Below are positions 14,101-35,262 of a stretch of 64,000 nucleotides of DNA, one piece after another. The stretch's first letter is position 1. Each line of letters starts with the position of its first letter. The DNA lies in assembly GCA_037179515.1 (NCBI GenBank), contig JAXCGZ010019182.1, positions 1-64,000 of the forward strand. The letters run 5' to 3'. This DNA comes from Halocaridina rubra. Taxonomy: Eukaryota > Arthropoda > Malacostraca > Decapoda > Atyidae. Made by a program: the position numbers and the translations under genes. Under the pieces are notes generated by a model that was given only the letters and a program-made list of their open reading frames with translations, did no database searches and was not told the origin of the DNA.

Positions 14101-17100
14101 ATGTTTTGAGAAATATTGATAGCTTGTTTCAAATAAAGCAACTTTGTAGACGTTTATTGGCTTATTAGTGAAGACAAAGAGTGTGGGACCAACTTATCTT
14201 GGTGACACTAGCATTGATATAGTGGATTATGAATTAGACTTAGGAAACAGCCTTTCCTATCCTAAAGTATGATGATAAAGCACAACAACTTATTTTTGAT
14301 GTGCACAAGGAAATTAATTAATATGATGGCTTTAGTATTGTATAAAAACTAAATAGAGTACAGTTTACTAATACCAGATCCATAATGATATGTCATTTGG
14401 GAAATACTCTATTAATGGGGGATATGGCCCTTGCATATAGGTGTACCTTATAGTGGATGGCCAACAATATATAATAGCCCTTTATATTTTTCCTCTTCAC
14501 CTTTCTTGTTATCATTTACATGTACAGTATTACGTTTTGGCACTTGCAAACGTTTTACTTCCATTTGCTCTGTCACTACATATGCTAGGTGCTATCATAT
14601 GGAAGCTACATATTTGTTCTTTATAATTAGATAGTAACATAACACAAGGAAATTTGGGTGTTATGAACACAGCAGTGTCAGGAAAGCACTGCAAATGTAC
14701 AGTTTTACGTGTCATTTGTGCACTAGTTTTGAATAATTTTCTTGTGTGCTTTTAGTAACTGGCAGTGTATTGCGATGCTCTTGATCGTCCTAATATTGTC
14801 AACTAGGATGATGAAAAAGGAAATGCCTGTATTTCATGCAACAACTTACTATTTGCTTCAGCACAATTGATAACAGTTTTATTGATTGGACTAAATGAAA
14901 ATTATATCCCATGTGATATATTGCAATTGCGATTGTGTTTGCAAAAGTAAAAGTTACGCCAATATGGCCATCCACTTATACATTTTATGCATCTTATTTT
15001 TCATTGATATGTACAGGTTGCTTTATATGGTATTGTCACTCATCTTTTTTTCTTTTTGTTGTATAGGTCGAGGTTGAAATGGTATTCACTCACCTATTGG
15101 AGCCTTACCCAGCCATGATTCAGCAAGGTGAAAAGCAGTTGGTTCGGTACAAGGGCAATCACTATGTCCTAAGTCCCTACACCACCACTACTCAGACTAC
15201 CACTGTCTCTCTGTCATCACCCAATATTGAGACTTATTCACGTCTTAAGCCATCAGCCCATACAGATACCTCAGTTACATATGGTCCTTATGAAGGGGTG
15301 CAAGGATTTTCTGTTGTAAGTTTGCTAATTTTATATTGTCTGTGTTTATTAGTGTTACTGGACTGCTGGAAAATTTGCATTTACATTGTGAAATCATAGC
15401 AGGAAATTTTAGATTTTTGAATTGAATAATATGATTTTAAATTTTTTCCAGGACCCAATGTCTATTCATTACGAAAACAATGCACCCTTTTTGACCGTAT
15501 CGCGACTTGAACGTGTTGTTGAAGTGTCTCATTGGGGCAACATTGCTGTTGAGGAAACCATTGATGTCCTTCATACTGGAGCCAAACTGAAGGGCTCTTT
15601 CTCTCGATATGACTTCCAGAGAGAGCACAACAGCTATTCCAGTATCAAGTGAGTAAAGAGAGCTGCAGTTTTTATTGCAATAGTGTAATTCAGTTTTCAG
15701 TATACACTTTAACTTATTGAAAAGTAGACCTGATTCTCTACTGGAGAATATTGCTATGTGTATGAATTTATAAATTGTACCCTCCATGTTGTAGGAGCAA
15801 ATTATAAACAATGGAGAAGTATTAGCTGGCACATCCCTCCTCCCTATTTAATGCTTCCACTTGCATGCTGAAGTAGTGTTACTGCATGCAAGTTCAGGGA
15901 ATTCACAGAGAAAGGGACGACAACTACTTTGATCCCGTCTCATTTATTTGCTTCTCATGACATGAATAGATTACAGATGTAGAATTCCTTCTCCCAAGCA
16001 CAAAGGATTCGTTTAGTTGACTCCTACAACATTTTTTGGAGTCAAGGAAAGACCGGGTCTTGGTTACACTTTGGAGAACATGTGGCATTATTTAAATTCA
16101 TGTAGAGCATCATTGTTAGAGCTTTCGGAACTTGTACTCCTGTCATCTGGTACACTCACAAGCATTTCAGAGCACCTTGCTTTTTATATTCCTTTTGGGA
16201 ATTTGAATAGTATTATGCTAGCAAAAGTTTATTAAACCTTTTGGTTGTTAATACCCTATTGATTGGTAGAAACCAATATAGTGAATATAGCTACAGCATA
16301 ATTTTAAGGTTAAATTACAGCCAGTGCCTGTTGATTCTATACTTGCTAATGCATTGTATCTTTGCAGTTTTTTAATGGTGATATTAATTGGTGCATGTTT
16401 TTTAAGAGCTGCTGATTATAAAAGAAATTGTGTTCTTATATTTCAGATCATTTAAGACTGTGATGCCAGCTTCAGCCAAGGACGTTTATTATCGTGATGA
16501 AATTGGTAACATCTCCACTTCACACATGAGAGTTCTCGATGATGCTGTCGAGTTGGATTTGAGGCCACGTTTTCCTCTATTTGGTGGATGGAAGACACAT
16601 TACAAGATCGGGTACAATGTTCCATCATACGAGTATTTGTATAATGCTGGTGAGTGTGCACAGCATTGTTTAACCATCTGTTTAAGTTCAAGAAGTTCTT
16701 CATTAAGATGATATCTTCTCTTGCCTTTATCTTTAGGATTGCACTTTCTGATATTTGATAGTAGTAGCCTAATATTTTAGAAATATGTATCTATAATATT
16801 AAATAGTAATTCTAACTTTCCAAGTAACTTCTGATTGTTTATTATATTGTATTTTCTCATGCTGCAGCATAATGATGTTTGTGGCCAAAATTCGTTTACG
16901 TATCATCCAAACATGTAACATTACTTGTTAGGTTTCTCATGAATGTGGTGTTTCATTAAAGACAGACACAATATAAGTTTTGGTAACTTTGTCCTTCATA
17001 TAGATTGGAGATGGTATAGATATATCACAGTACATTTATATTTGCTTCCACGTGTTTTGTGTTCAGTTTTGTGTTAGTACTTAGGAATATTTTACACAGG

Positions 17101-20100
17101 TGATGAATACATCCTGAAGATGAGAATCCTAGACCATGTGTTCGATGATGTTACTGTTGATGAACTTCTTTTGAAGATCATCTTGCCAGAGGGTGTTCGT
17201 AATGTCGTCATTGAGTAAGTAACTAATGTTTAACATTATTTTGATTAGCTTTATATATTATAAATAGTAATTATACTATTCTTACATACTGCGACCTAAT
17301 GCTTGAAAGATTTAAATTATATATTTATATAAATACTGTAATATATCTGTTACTGTGATGGGTAAAAGCTATTAAGCAAATAAAAGGCCTGCTTTAAGCA
17401 CTTCAGTATAACATAACATGACCTGAGCAAGCCAGCAATATTGACCAAGTATCCAATATGCTTGTCTGCTGCTTTATAGAAAAATACTGTATATTGTAGT
17501 TCCTAATCATGTAGCTGAGAGTACACTTTTAGACATTACACGTAGCCATGACCTTTTCCATTCATCCACTCTGTAGATTTTGAAAATATTCCTCTACTCA
17601 TGAGAGGAGGCTTCTCTATTGAATGTGTCTTAGGATTGATTTTATATCATAGTCATGACACTCATAATGGACATCTTAGTACCTGAATACACTTTAACAG
17701 TGTCATATTAAATTGTTAGTGAATTATGTATTGTAAAATATTTTAAGAAATAATCTTTCTTGATATTGATTTTATAGCGCATTCATGTGTAATGGGTCTC
17801 GATATTTGAAGACCTGACATTAATATCACATAACAGAAATGTCTTAAGGTCCTAATTACACCTTGATGATGAAATTGTCTCAAAAACAAGTAATTTCTAT
17901 TGATTTTGTATTGATACTAATTTTTAATATGATACTGTACATAAGTGCATACATTAAGGCCGAAGACTTATTTGTAAGAGAGGTGGCCCAAGTCAAAGTA
18001 CACACCCATTCATTACGAGAGCAACTCACTCGATCAAGCCCAGCACTGTCAGGCTGGAAGGTTAATCAACTTCCTTTTAACTATTCTACAGCTATTACTG
18101 TTGTATTATGGACTCTGAGGAGGTAGTATGAATTATTAGTACTACTTTCAACTAGCAAATACGTTAATTGGCAATAATACTGTGGTAATCAGAGTTTTAC
18201 TATGTTGACTTAAAGTTTCTTTTAGTATTTTATTGAGCAGCCCGTAGTAGCAGTGTTTGAGAATGTGATCATTAAAATATACTCATCCATCAGAAGTTAT
18301 ATTTTTAGAATAGTATTGTGGGCAAGCCGGCCTCAACATGGTGCCGGTCCCAAGCCCGGGTAGATGGGGAGGGTTGGCGGCAGGAAGGGCATCCGGCCAT
18401 AAAAATTTTGCCATAACCAAAATATGGCCAGTACAGATAACTGGCCAGAAACATCGACCCCACATAAAAGTGGGAAAAGATGTAGACGAAGAAGAAGAAT
18501 AGTATTGTAAACTATTTTGGTTATTTGATACCATATTAAGATATCTGTAGGCCTCTATCTCGAATCTTGACATTAGCAATATCCATTACAGAACCCCATA
18601 TCCTGTGGAACAGCTGCCAGATTCTCTTCACTTCACCTATCTTGACACTGTGGGTCGTCCAGTCATAACTGTGACCAAGAAGAATCTTGTGGAGAGCCAT
18701 ATCCAAGACTTTACCCTCCATTATCAATTTCCATCTGTTATTATGTTGCAAGAACCCTTGTTGGTGGTTGTGGCATTCTTTATTCTCTTTATTACAGTAA
18801 GTAACTACTAGTTTTAACTAACTTCTTCATTCATAAGCATGTAATTTGCTTTATTTATGGTGAATGTAGTGGAATCTTTTTGCAAAGTATATGGTTTATT
18901 GGAATTCACAGAGTTTCACCAGTAAATAAATATGGGTATGCAATATAATTTACTAATATTGGAAACTCTGAGCAAGTTTGCAAAGAAAAGCGGAAGTAGG
19001 TGGGAAGGTATGTTGGTGTGTGTGTGCGTGGATGAGATTTTAGTCCCCCTGTTAGAATTTAGAGGATTTATTCATCACATTCAAATTGTTGTCTCTAATT
19101 CATTTTTCTTTCTAAGGTCATTCTTTATGTACGGCTTGACCTGACCCTCAGCAAGGATGATGCCACAGAAGCGAAAATGCGAGTGTCTTCTCATTGTGAG
19201 TTGGTGCACACTCACCATGATAAACGAGCACGTTGTTATGAGAAGCTGGAAGAGGAACTTCAGAAACTTAAGGGATCCAAGGATGTTGCTCAGTCTCAGG
19301 TAAGGAAATTCATATAATATTTTGCAATCAGTGTAGTTGGAAATGAACTTAGATAATGTAGCTCCATAATAGTGAAATTAATTAGTCAGTTTTTGTGGAA
19401 TTAAGTATTTTGGGCAGCAAAATTTTCGTCTTTAAATTGAATAAAATTTCTACATGAAAAAGAAAATTATCATGAGAATTTGCAATGCTACAAATTAATA
19501 AACTTAGAAGCTTTTTGTAGATGTGGATTTTTTTTTTCTAAAATAAAAATTGCATGCTGGTTTGTTTCAGACTTCAACAAAGAAACTCCAAAATAGTATC
19601 CGTGATGAGACACAAATCATTAATGATTTGGCTTCTAAAATTCGTCTGGATAATTCTGAGTATGCTGATCGAGTCTTAGAATTGCAGAAAATGGACAAGT
19701 AAGTCATATGCCGTTTTGTATTTTAGCTTTTGAATGCTAAATGTGCATTACAAGTTTTAAGACATTAAGATATCAGTACTCTCATTAGTACAGTAAAATC
19801 TTGCATCAACAAACTTACGGGGCCAATTGTATGTTTAATGATGTGATTTATTGAATGAACAGAATATAGATTTCCTATCTTACAGGGATCTGTGGAATAG
19901 TGTTTGAATACACTGTGTATCTTATGCCACTATTTGCAGAAGGCCCTAAGAATCCTATCCCCCCTCCAAACAGAAAAAATATAATGCATTAGAATACTGT
20001 ATTGGGTACACTTTATGTTCTTTCTTGCTATGCAAGTAAATCTTAGTGCAGTATTTCATATTGTACATATTAACGCAATAGCCATATGATGATACTTAAG

Positions 20101-21194
20101 CTTGGACATGCGGGAAAACTGGCATTCATACCCTATGCTGTACTGTACTCAATAGTACTGTAGAGACATTGACTTCTGAATTTTGAGCTTCATAGTTATC
20201 ACTAAATTACTGAATGACAACTACACACATAAAACACCTAAGAGAAGAGCATGCAGTGAGACAAGGTAACATGATAAGTACTTGATATGGGCGCTACCAG
20301 GAATATTAACTTGCGTACTGTTTATTTAGAACCTTTCTTGAGTAGTCACACTTGTGGTACATTAAGCATAAGAAAATATTTGTGTAGCAAGCAGCTAAGA
20401 AATCTTAATATATCTGTAACCCTAGAGAAGAGCTTAGTGACTTCATTGCAAGTGATATGAACAACTTGCCAGTTTGTGTTATAGTTCACTAACATACTGC
20501 TCTTTCAACATTATTTCTTAGTATTGCCTTCTCCAATCAGGGTCAACATGTTGTCTTTGGTCAGAGAAAGAATATATTGCACAGTAAGAGATAAAACTCA
20601 CTTTCATTTTTGTAATCATATACAGGGTATTTTGCTCAGTCACACACTTGCACATTGTTTGATAACCTAGGGAATATTTTTGTTTTTGCAAAGCGACCTG
20701 TGAATACTTAACTCCGTTGCCTATCAAAAGTAGCTATATCACATTTAATGCCCTCTCCCTCTAATATTATTTGGATGGCCACAGCCAAATTAAGAATATA
20801 AGGGTATTAATTTAGTAAACTCTAAGTATTTGCATGTCTGAGGTCATGCTTATCTGCTCACAGACACACAGCTGTAGTGTATTGTGCAGTATTATTAAAC
20901 AAAAATGCACCCAGCCATTTTTTTCTTAAATTTGAAAAACAAGTACAGTGAAGTATACCAGTACCTTTTTAATAGTGTATGTACGTAAGAATAAATGCTA
21001 TAAAGAAGCAGTAATGTTAGATCCGTTTTTTTTTTAGGATTTTGCGAGAGTGTGTGACGCAACAATTAGTCAATGTTGAGAAGCTGGTCGCTGGCAAGAT
21101 GAGTAAGCAGCAGTACATGGATACTGATGGCCCATTACATAAGAAAAAGGAGGAAGCATTGGAGAAGATAAAAAATCTTTTGGGAAATATCTAA
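11193..21194 (+). CDS. RPN1: Ribophorin I, oligosaccharyltransferase subunit 1 (complete, 10 exons)
   Basis: Exons: 11193-11435, 13093-13203, 15067-15315, 15452-15648, 16447-16649, 17100-17214, 18592-18796, 19117-19299, 19571-19698 and 21038-21194. All introns are GT-AG and the frame joins exactly, giving 596 residues (the mammalian protein is about 607). Ribophorin I is the ER-membrane OST subunit that helps present nascent proteins for N-glycosylation near the translocon. Residues 1-19 form a signal peptide ([19 protein letters not shown]). Conserved luminal blocks include [38 protein letters not shown] and [12 protein letters not shown]. Asn288 in GNISTSH is a sequon at the position glycosylated in mammals. 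[20 protein letters not shown] (about 425-444) is the membrane helix, followed by a Lys/Glu-rich cytosolic coiled-coil tail ending LLGNI. A LINE fragment, a MITE and a SINE-like copy sit in introns. This is the strongest gene call in the window. Confidence 0.97.
11550..12049 (-). mobile_element. CR1-like LINE pol C-terminal fragment in RPN1 intron 1
   Basis: Antisense to RPN1. It encodes [20 protein letters not shown], then [20 protein letters not shown] and ILSYKIIHG. After a frameshift near 11700 it continues [20 protein letters not shown]. This is the region after the RT domain in CR1/jockey-superfamily elements. It is homologous to, but diverged from, the 3' part of the copy at 45.8-47.3 kb (LEKVQRHATKLVPQIRYLSY). 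It is a short dead remnant. Confidence 0.85.
13676..14005 (+). mobile_element. MITE copy A (~330 bp) in RPN1 intron 2
   Basis: Terminal inverted repeats: the left end reads cagacactccccaacttatg and the reverse complement of the right end reads cagaagctcccccactaaag. Both continue into a shared gagttac/gagttag segment. The flanking dinucleotide is TA on both sides (13674-13675 and 14006-14007), as expected for a Tc1/mariner-type insertion. The interior is AT-rich with repeated gtacagtac motifs and no coding capacity. Related copies lie at 30.3, 34.0 and 41.4 kb. Confidence 0.75.
15859..15893. repeat. Short perfect hairpin in RPN1 intron 4
   Basis: The 10-bp arms acttgcatgc (15859-15868) and gcatgcaagt (15884-15893) are separated by 15 bases. 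Function unknown; it may be chance. Confidence 0.5.
18307..18508 (+). mobile_element. SINE-like/RTE-tail retroposon with 13-bp target-site duplication
   Basis: A G+C-rich body of about 176 bp (18320-18495) contains tcccaagcccgggtagatgg, ggcggcaggaagggcatccg and accccacataaaagtgggaa. It ends in a (gaa)n tail. The flanks are exact duplicates agaatagtattgt at 18307-18319 and 18496-18508. The body resembles widespread animal RTE-type LINE 3' ends and derived SINEs. It is inserted in RPN1 intron 6 in the sense orientation. Confidence 0.75.
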
Positions 21195-21770
21195 ATACAC
21201 GTTTGTGTACCTATGAAAATACACACATGCATGTGTACAAATATAGAATGTTAGTTTTAACACAGGAGGTGTTGTTTCTTTATTACTCAATTTCCTTCGT
21301 AATTGTGAACCTTCCAAGCAATGCTAGGAAAGTTTGGGGAATGGATAGGACATGAGCTGTACTTCTGTCGATTTCTAATTAATACTGTTGGAAACGTTGT
21401 CAGGGGTCAAAGACATATTAATGTTGTTTGAATGATTGTTTTCTAGGGAATTGCTTAAAAAATGTTTTATAATGACATGTTGACTTAGGTTAGTCACTTT
21501 CTGTTTTATGATGCCACATATACTTTTTGTTATAATTGCTGTATAGCTATCAGTCATCTAGCTACATTCCTGTAAATTAATACATTTTTTTCTAGGCATT
21601 TAGGCACAATTTACAGTGTAGATTCTTCATGGAGTTTGGAATCGGCGCATTGTATGATTAAAATTCTTTAAAAAAATGCTGTTTTATTACATGTTTGCAG
21701 AATGATAGAAGTTCATGAAATCTGATCTTTTATGTTAAAAAAATAAAAAATATGACACATCATAAGAATA
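21195..21770 (+). other. RPN1 3' UTR with candidate polyadenylation signal
   Basis: AT-rich sequence after the TAA stop. An AATAAA hexamer occurs at 21742-21747, the best candidate end signal seen. No repeat identified. The true cleavage site is not determinable from sequence alone. Confidence 0.5.
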
Positions 21771-24229
21771 TTTATATTGGCATGTAATGTTGTAATCGCT
21801 GCATATTAGCAAATCTCCGTTGTACTCGACCAAAGCAGCTGAAAGTGAAGAATTAACTCTTGAGTGTCTTTGCTGTAGACAGAGGTTACAGCATTCTGTG
21901 ATATATCTAGTCCATTTGCAGTACTCTTTGCAATACTTGCAGTACTTTTTACACTAACTGCAGAAAAATTTAGTAATTTTATGTAATTTATTTTGTTAAA
22001 CTTTATTTCCAGAGTTTATTAATGATTAATGTGCTTCTTTTAGGTTGTCTTATCAATCTCATTTCACTCTAAATTTGGTAAGCAAAGTGTGTACAGTAGA
22101 CTTCTCTTGTCATTGTAAATGATTCTTTAGTAAGAGAATCCTCATTGACAGTCCACTGAAAACTTTAAAATCAGGGTAGGTCAGGTCTCGTTCTTATTTG
22201 TTTTACAGTGAGAATAGAAAGCATGAGCAGCTTTGCTTGTACCATTAAACTTTGTTTGCAGAGAAAATACATAGTATGAGCAGCTTTTCATATATCACTG
22301 TGAAATGTTCGAGTTGATGTTCCGTACTTTGCTATAAATCTTGCCGTCATTACCAGCAGAAGCTTGATAAGAATGTCGTTGGGTAGTTCTTTGCTATGGA
22401 ACTCTTATCGGTCATCCATGTCACACTTATCCATTTTGAGTTTCCCCTTGACAACCATTGCCATCTGAAGCCACTTATCAAATAATGCATCATTTGTTGC
22501 ATATCCATGGAAATGGTGGAAAAAGGAGTGATTAATTTTTTTGCTGTTTTTGTATATTGTATTGCACTACATTAGCATAAGTTTTAGCCTTTCTATATTA
22601 TTGTATTCTTGTGCCTGTAGTTCGACTTGAACAAATGATCCTGATATGGACACGAGGGTGAACATCCTTGATGTAGGGAAAAATAACAGTTTTTCTCAGC
22701 CTTAATTAAGCACAAGTATCTCCTTAGGGATCAGGAAATTTCTCAAGTTCTTCCATATAAAATATGGTTCATTTTTATATTTAGGTACAATAACTTTAAA
22801 ACTTTAACTCAGATCACATATGGGCCTTTCTTTTTCCTGTTGTACTATTCTAACCTTGCTTGCATGATGAACTGGAATACTATCTTAATTTAGCCCTAAA
22901 TTATACTCTATATATTTACATAATAATTTTTGTGATGGAACAGGACATAATATGATGGCAGAGGAAAACTGATTGTGTGGTAAATATGAAATGGTATACT
23001 AATTCTTCAAAAGGAGGTGAGAGACCCGTAATCGAACCCAGTACTGGGTGGTAGGAAGGGTATCTAGCCTTCATTACCGAGCTCCAATCTCTGTAACCCC
23101 ATATTTTGGCAAAATAGAAACTTGAGTGATTAACATGTTATATTTCTATATATTTTTATTTCATACACTGTAGCTCGATTTGCTTTTGTATTCTTAATGA
23201 TGTCTAGAATGGAGTGGTGCTATTAAGAATTTACGAACAACTATCATATTAGGGAGTACTTTAAAGCAGAACTCGTTCAAAAATTCCAAGAGCATTACCG
23301 ACTTGTGATAGTCAAGGATCCTGTGTGGTGGAAATTCTGCCTAAAAGCATCAGCTTATCTGCAGCCCCTACTATTTCACATTTAAAAAGAGCTTTCATAT
23401 CTTTGGAGAGCATCTTCTTGTCAGGTGATGACTGAACAAAGTAAGAGAGCAGTGGCGGTGCAACGAACTACAATAGTTCAGCAGGAGCAAGAGTGCCATA
23501 TACAGTATATGGTACTCCAAAGTAGCTTTTTAATTGTCAAAATCTACTTGTGACAGTCTGTGTCAATGGTGACATTGATATTATCTTTGCTGCCCACAAT
23601 TTTTGTCTTGATTGAAAATCTGGATGAATCATGAAAAGTTATTTGATATGAAGAAAAATCAACACAATTACTGTCAATGAAAGAGTAACAGGTTATTTTT
23701 GGCATCTGGAAGAAATATTAGATTGAACTCCTCTGTCGTGTTTTACCTTATGACCTTGTTATGCAAATTATTGGAGTCATGTCAAAGATAAAATGAAATT
23801 CAGGTGAGCAATTACATGATTTTTGATAAGGCTGGACTAAAGGGTAGTACAATATATTTTCTGCATACAGACTGTTACATTAGTGGACAGTATTGGAAAC
23901 TTGCCAAGAATTTACTGCTTGACACATATGTATATGAGACCACAGTATTTGGTGCAGCAAGTTGTCAGCAAAGCACCGAAGTATATAGAATGCACACTTG
24001 ACATCACTGCAGTGAACGATGTGCAAATATAAAGTCAGATGAAGTATCCTTCAGGTCCTTCTTTAGTAGATATCCACTGTATCCTGTGGCACTGATGACT
24101 ACAAAGGGCCATTGGAAAATGTATCAAGATTTTTATGGACACCATAAGACTATCAAACTGAAGAGCACAAATTAAGAAGGTGAAAAGTTACCTTTAGAGG
24201 AGGAAGAAGAAATGCAGGGGTGACAAGCA
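21771..24229. other. Intergenic region between RPN1 and the CCCH gene
   Basis: No convincing exon. A weak retroposon-tail-like block at about 23010-23125 (gtaggaagggtatctagcct, then ttaccgagctccaatctctg) resembles the other RTE/SINE-type tails in the window. Short open frames, such as the one near 23804-24001, have no recognisable domain. Confidence 0.45.
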
Positions 24230-24268
24230 TTTTATATACTGTCTAGCAAAGCTAGACAGTATATAAAA
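24230..24268. repeat. Perfect 18-bp inverted repeat with 3-base loop
   Basis: ttttatatactgtctagc (24230-24247), loop aaa, gctagacagtatataaaa (24251-24268). There are no mismatches and almost no spacer, so it would extrude as a snap-back hairpin in DNA or RNA. No U-tract or gene boundary makes it an obvious terminator. Confidence 0.85.
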
Positions 24269-24684
24269 ACGCTAGAGTTATTGATAAAAAGCCTCGAATT
24301 ATGTTCAGACATCATATTCAACAAACCCAGCAGACAACAGCAGAATCGTCAGATCCAGAGAAATGAATTATATATGTATCTAGGTCTTAGCACAGTATAG
24401 GGTCTAACTTACAAATGATGAAAGTTTCCTTTAATTAAACTCTCTTAAGAAACAGACAATGTTACTGGTATTCCAAATTTCATTATAAACTGCGAAGTGT
24501 AGGAGAGAGTACATGTAACCTAACCGTTAATAAACTTTTCATGCACAGATTGGATCTTGTAAAGATAACTCCAGGTGTGAATACTCATACTTGCATTTGT
24601 GTATTTGTGTGAATATATATTCTGTATTCTTACCTTTTTTTTTTTTTATTCTCACATGATTTCAATTGGTTCTTATAAAGACAA

Positions 24685-24812
24685 ACACCGGGTTATTCAA
24701 CTTTACAAGTTTAATTACGAGGTTATTTAACGCTACAAATTTAATTTCGGGATTATACAACTTTACATGGATTGTTGGGGTTATTTATCTTTACAAGAGC
24801 CCAAAGATTTTT
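24685..24812. repeat. ~31-bp degenerate tandem repeat, four units
   Basis: Successive units share the pattern ggttattcaactttacaagt plus tttaatt: the second has ggttatttaacgctacaaat, the third ggattatacaactttacatg and the fourth ggttatttatctttacaaga. The units are diverged from one another. Non-coding. Confidence 0.7.
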
Positions 24813-25341
24813 GTTGGCTAATGTGACCACACTTTTTATTCCGGTTTCAAAAGTAACCTCTTGCTAAAAGTGGTGTGGATCAATTTGTCCAACCTTCCAT
24901 ACTTTATGGCATATATAAATTAGTGAATCACGGATATTATAATAAGTAGTGGGTGTTCTGCTATGTATTTCCCTACCAGGTTTTCTCTGATCTTGCATGT
25001 AATTCTTGACTTTACTGTCCACACACTTGAACCTTCCCGTGACTCCAAGTACATGTAGATATGTGATATTTCGTTATCTGCAATATAAAAGAATATATGC
25101 AATTAGAGTAAAATTAAATAAGAACAGTAAAAAGATAAAACAATACGAAACCACCACAATTTATACCACTTATCATATAAAATAACAACAGCGAAGAAGA
25201 AGAAAATTAAAAAACCCACCAAGTAATGAAGTCATTGCAATCATAAAATTAAAGAAGTAGCGCTTTTAAAGGCTGAGCTACTCCTAGCGCAAGAATAGCC
25301 AGTGGCTCTGGTAACAACCGATTTTTATTTGTAAACACGAC

Positions 25342-33560
<8,219 letters not shown>

Positions 33561-33904
33561 ATTTAAGTTGTTTGATAATGTGAAAATTTTATGAATCCAT
33601 TGTTAGTTTTTTCTTTAATGTAGTTACTTTCTTAGAGCACATTTTACTAGCACCAAAGAACTGTACTGTATGGATTTCTTAAGTAAATGTGTATGGTGTG
33701 ATGGTTTACATATTGCTGGAATGCAATATAGTACTTAATAATTGAAGTTGCATATTCTGCAAACATTGCTTGTAAAGATTGTCAAAATTCATGACAGTTA
33801 TTTCATATTGTAAGTACATTGCAATATTATCTTACATGTAGCATAGTATATATGGTTTTTTACTATTTTCATAATTTGATATCTAGAAGAAGTGTGTGGT
33901 TAAA

Positions 33905-33910
33905 AATAAA
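33905..33910 (+). terminator. Candidate polyadenylation signal of the CCCH gene
   Basis: AATAAA about 345 bp past the TAG stop, followed by a T-rich stretch. Position and sequence only. Confidence 0.5.
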
Positions 33911-33968
33911 CCTTCAATAATCTGTAGATTAAAAACTTTTTTTAACCTTTTAAGTACTCCTATATATG

Positions 33969-34261
33969 CAGACACTCCCGAACTTATGAATAAGTCAGGC
34001 TCGAGAAGTCTGTTCATAAGTAGAATTGTTCGTAAGTTGTATTTAAGTAAAAAACCACTGTACAGTACTTAAGCTAAAGACTTTAAATACTACATAAAAC
34101 AAAGTATAGAGTACTAATGAATTTTAATAAAGTAATAATATTGTAATTATACAGTACAGTACAGCAATACATACATTAATGCATATATAAATAATGGGTA
34201 GGTTTTAGTTCATATCTGTGAATGTTTGTAACTTAGTTGTTTGTAAGTATGGGAGCTTCTG
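33969..34261 (+). mobile_element. MITE copy C
   Basis: The left end is cagacactcccgaacttatg; the right end's reverse complement is cagaagctcccatacttaca. The interior has tacagtacagtacagcaata and atacatacattaatgcat, as in copy A. It sits just downstream of the CCCH gene. The flanking TA duplication is not preserved (tg on the left, tt on the right). Confidence 0.72.
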
Positions 34262-35205
34262 TTTAGGCCTTTCTCTCTTGTCCAATGAAAATATAATTGG
34301 ATGACGAGGTTGACGGCTGGGGTGGCTCATCTCTCTACTTCTTGCAAGACAACTTAGGAACAAAGATTGCTGCTGGTAGTGGCTCAATTGTAATATTATA
34401 AAGGGCATCCAATCTTAATTCCCAGTTATAGCTCCTTAAACATCGTAGTTCATTGCCCAATTGTAAAATGGTAGTTTTGTAACTTCAAAAGTTATGTATA
34501 AAAATTAGGAAATGTCTATTAGTTTGCTGAGGGTAGGCGAGAAAGAACACCCCCTTCTCGTATGCCTTACAGGTCGTAGGAGTCTACTATTTGGATATTG
34601 TCAGTATTTGGGAATAAAACAATCGCCACATTTTTTATGTTCTGTGAGTCCTGCAAGTTGTATGAGGCAATTAAAAGGAGCATCCTTTCAAAGAAGAAGA
34701 AAGAATTGTTTCCTTTAATTTCTTTTCCACTTTCAGAGTAACCCTTCTGATGACATATAGCTATGGCATAACTACTACTGCTACTACTACTTAAACTTTT
34801 TTCTTTCGTGTATGTTTATGTGAAATAAAGATTATTGAATGATTGATTTATTGACTACTTCTAATTCTATAATGTATTTTTGCTGTTTTATTTGTCACAA
34901 ATAATCTCCATTATGGGAGAAGACACAGGTTGAAGCCGGGAAATTAAGGCTGGCTGCCCTTCCTAATGCCCTGCGGTGGGCAGTGAGAATAATTTTACTC
35001 CAAGTTATTGAAAAGTCATAGAATTTATTATGCAAGTATTATCTTAAGTTTGATTAGGTTAGGTCACTTAATGCAACCCTTGTTAAGAAACGAGTTGGTT
35101 ATTGGAATGATTTTTTTTCCTTGTTCAGTGGCTTTAGCTTTTTTATTGTTTTGTATCTTCATTTCACGTGGAGGTGTGAAAATAAACATTTACCAATCAT
35201 AATAA
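34262..35205. other. Non-coding stretch with retroposon-tail remnants
   Basis: Two blocks resemble RTE/SINE-type tails: 34385-34435 (aagggcatccaatcttaatt, then cccagttatagctcctta) and 34905-34990 (ttaaggctggctgcccttcc, then tgccctgcggtgggcagtga). No gene is supported. Confidence 0.45.
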
Positions 35206-35207
35206 TC

Positions 35208-35211
35208 ATAA

Positions 35212-35261
<50 letters not shown>
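35208..35261. repeat. (ATT)n microsatellite
   Basis: About 18 ATT units. Confidence 0.95.

Positions 35262-35262
<1 letters not shown>

Noticed and set aside
23804..24001. Possible transposase or gene fragment
   Set aside because: The 65-residue frame shows no catalytic or binding motif and no continuation.
24685..24812. CRISPR-like array
   Set aside because: Four degenerate AT-rich units without unique spacers in an animal genome; a simple tandem repeat.
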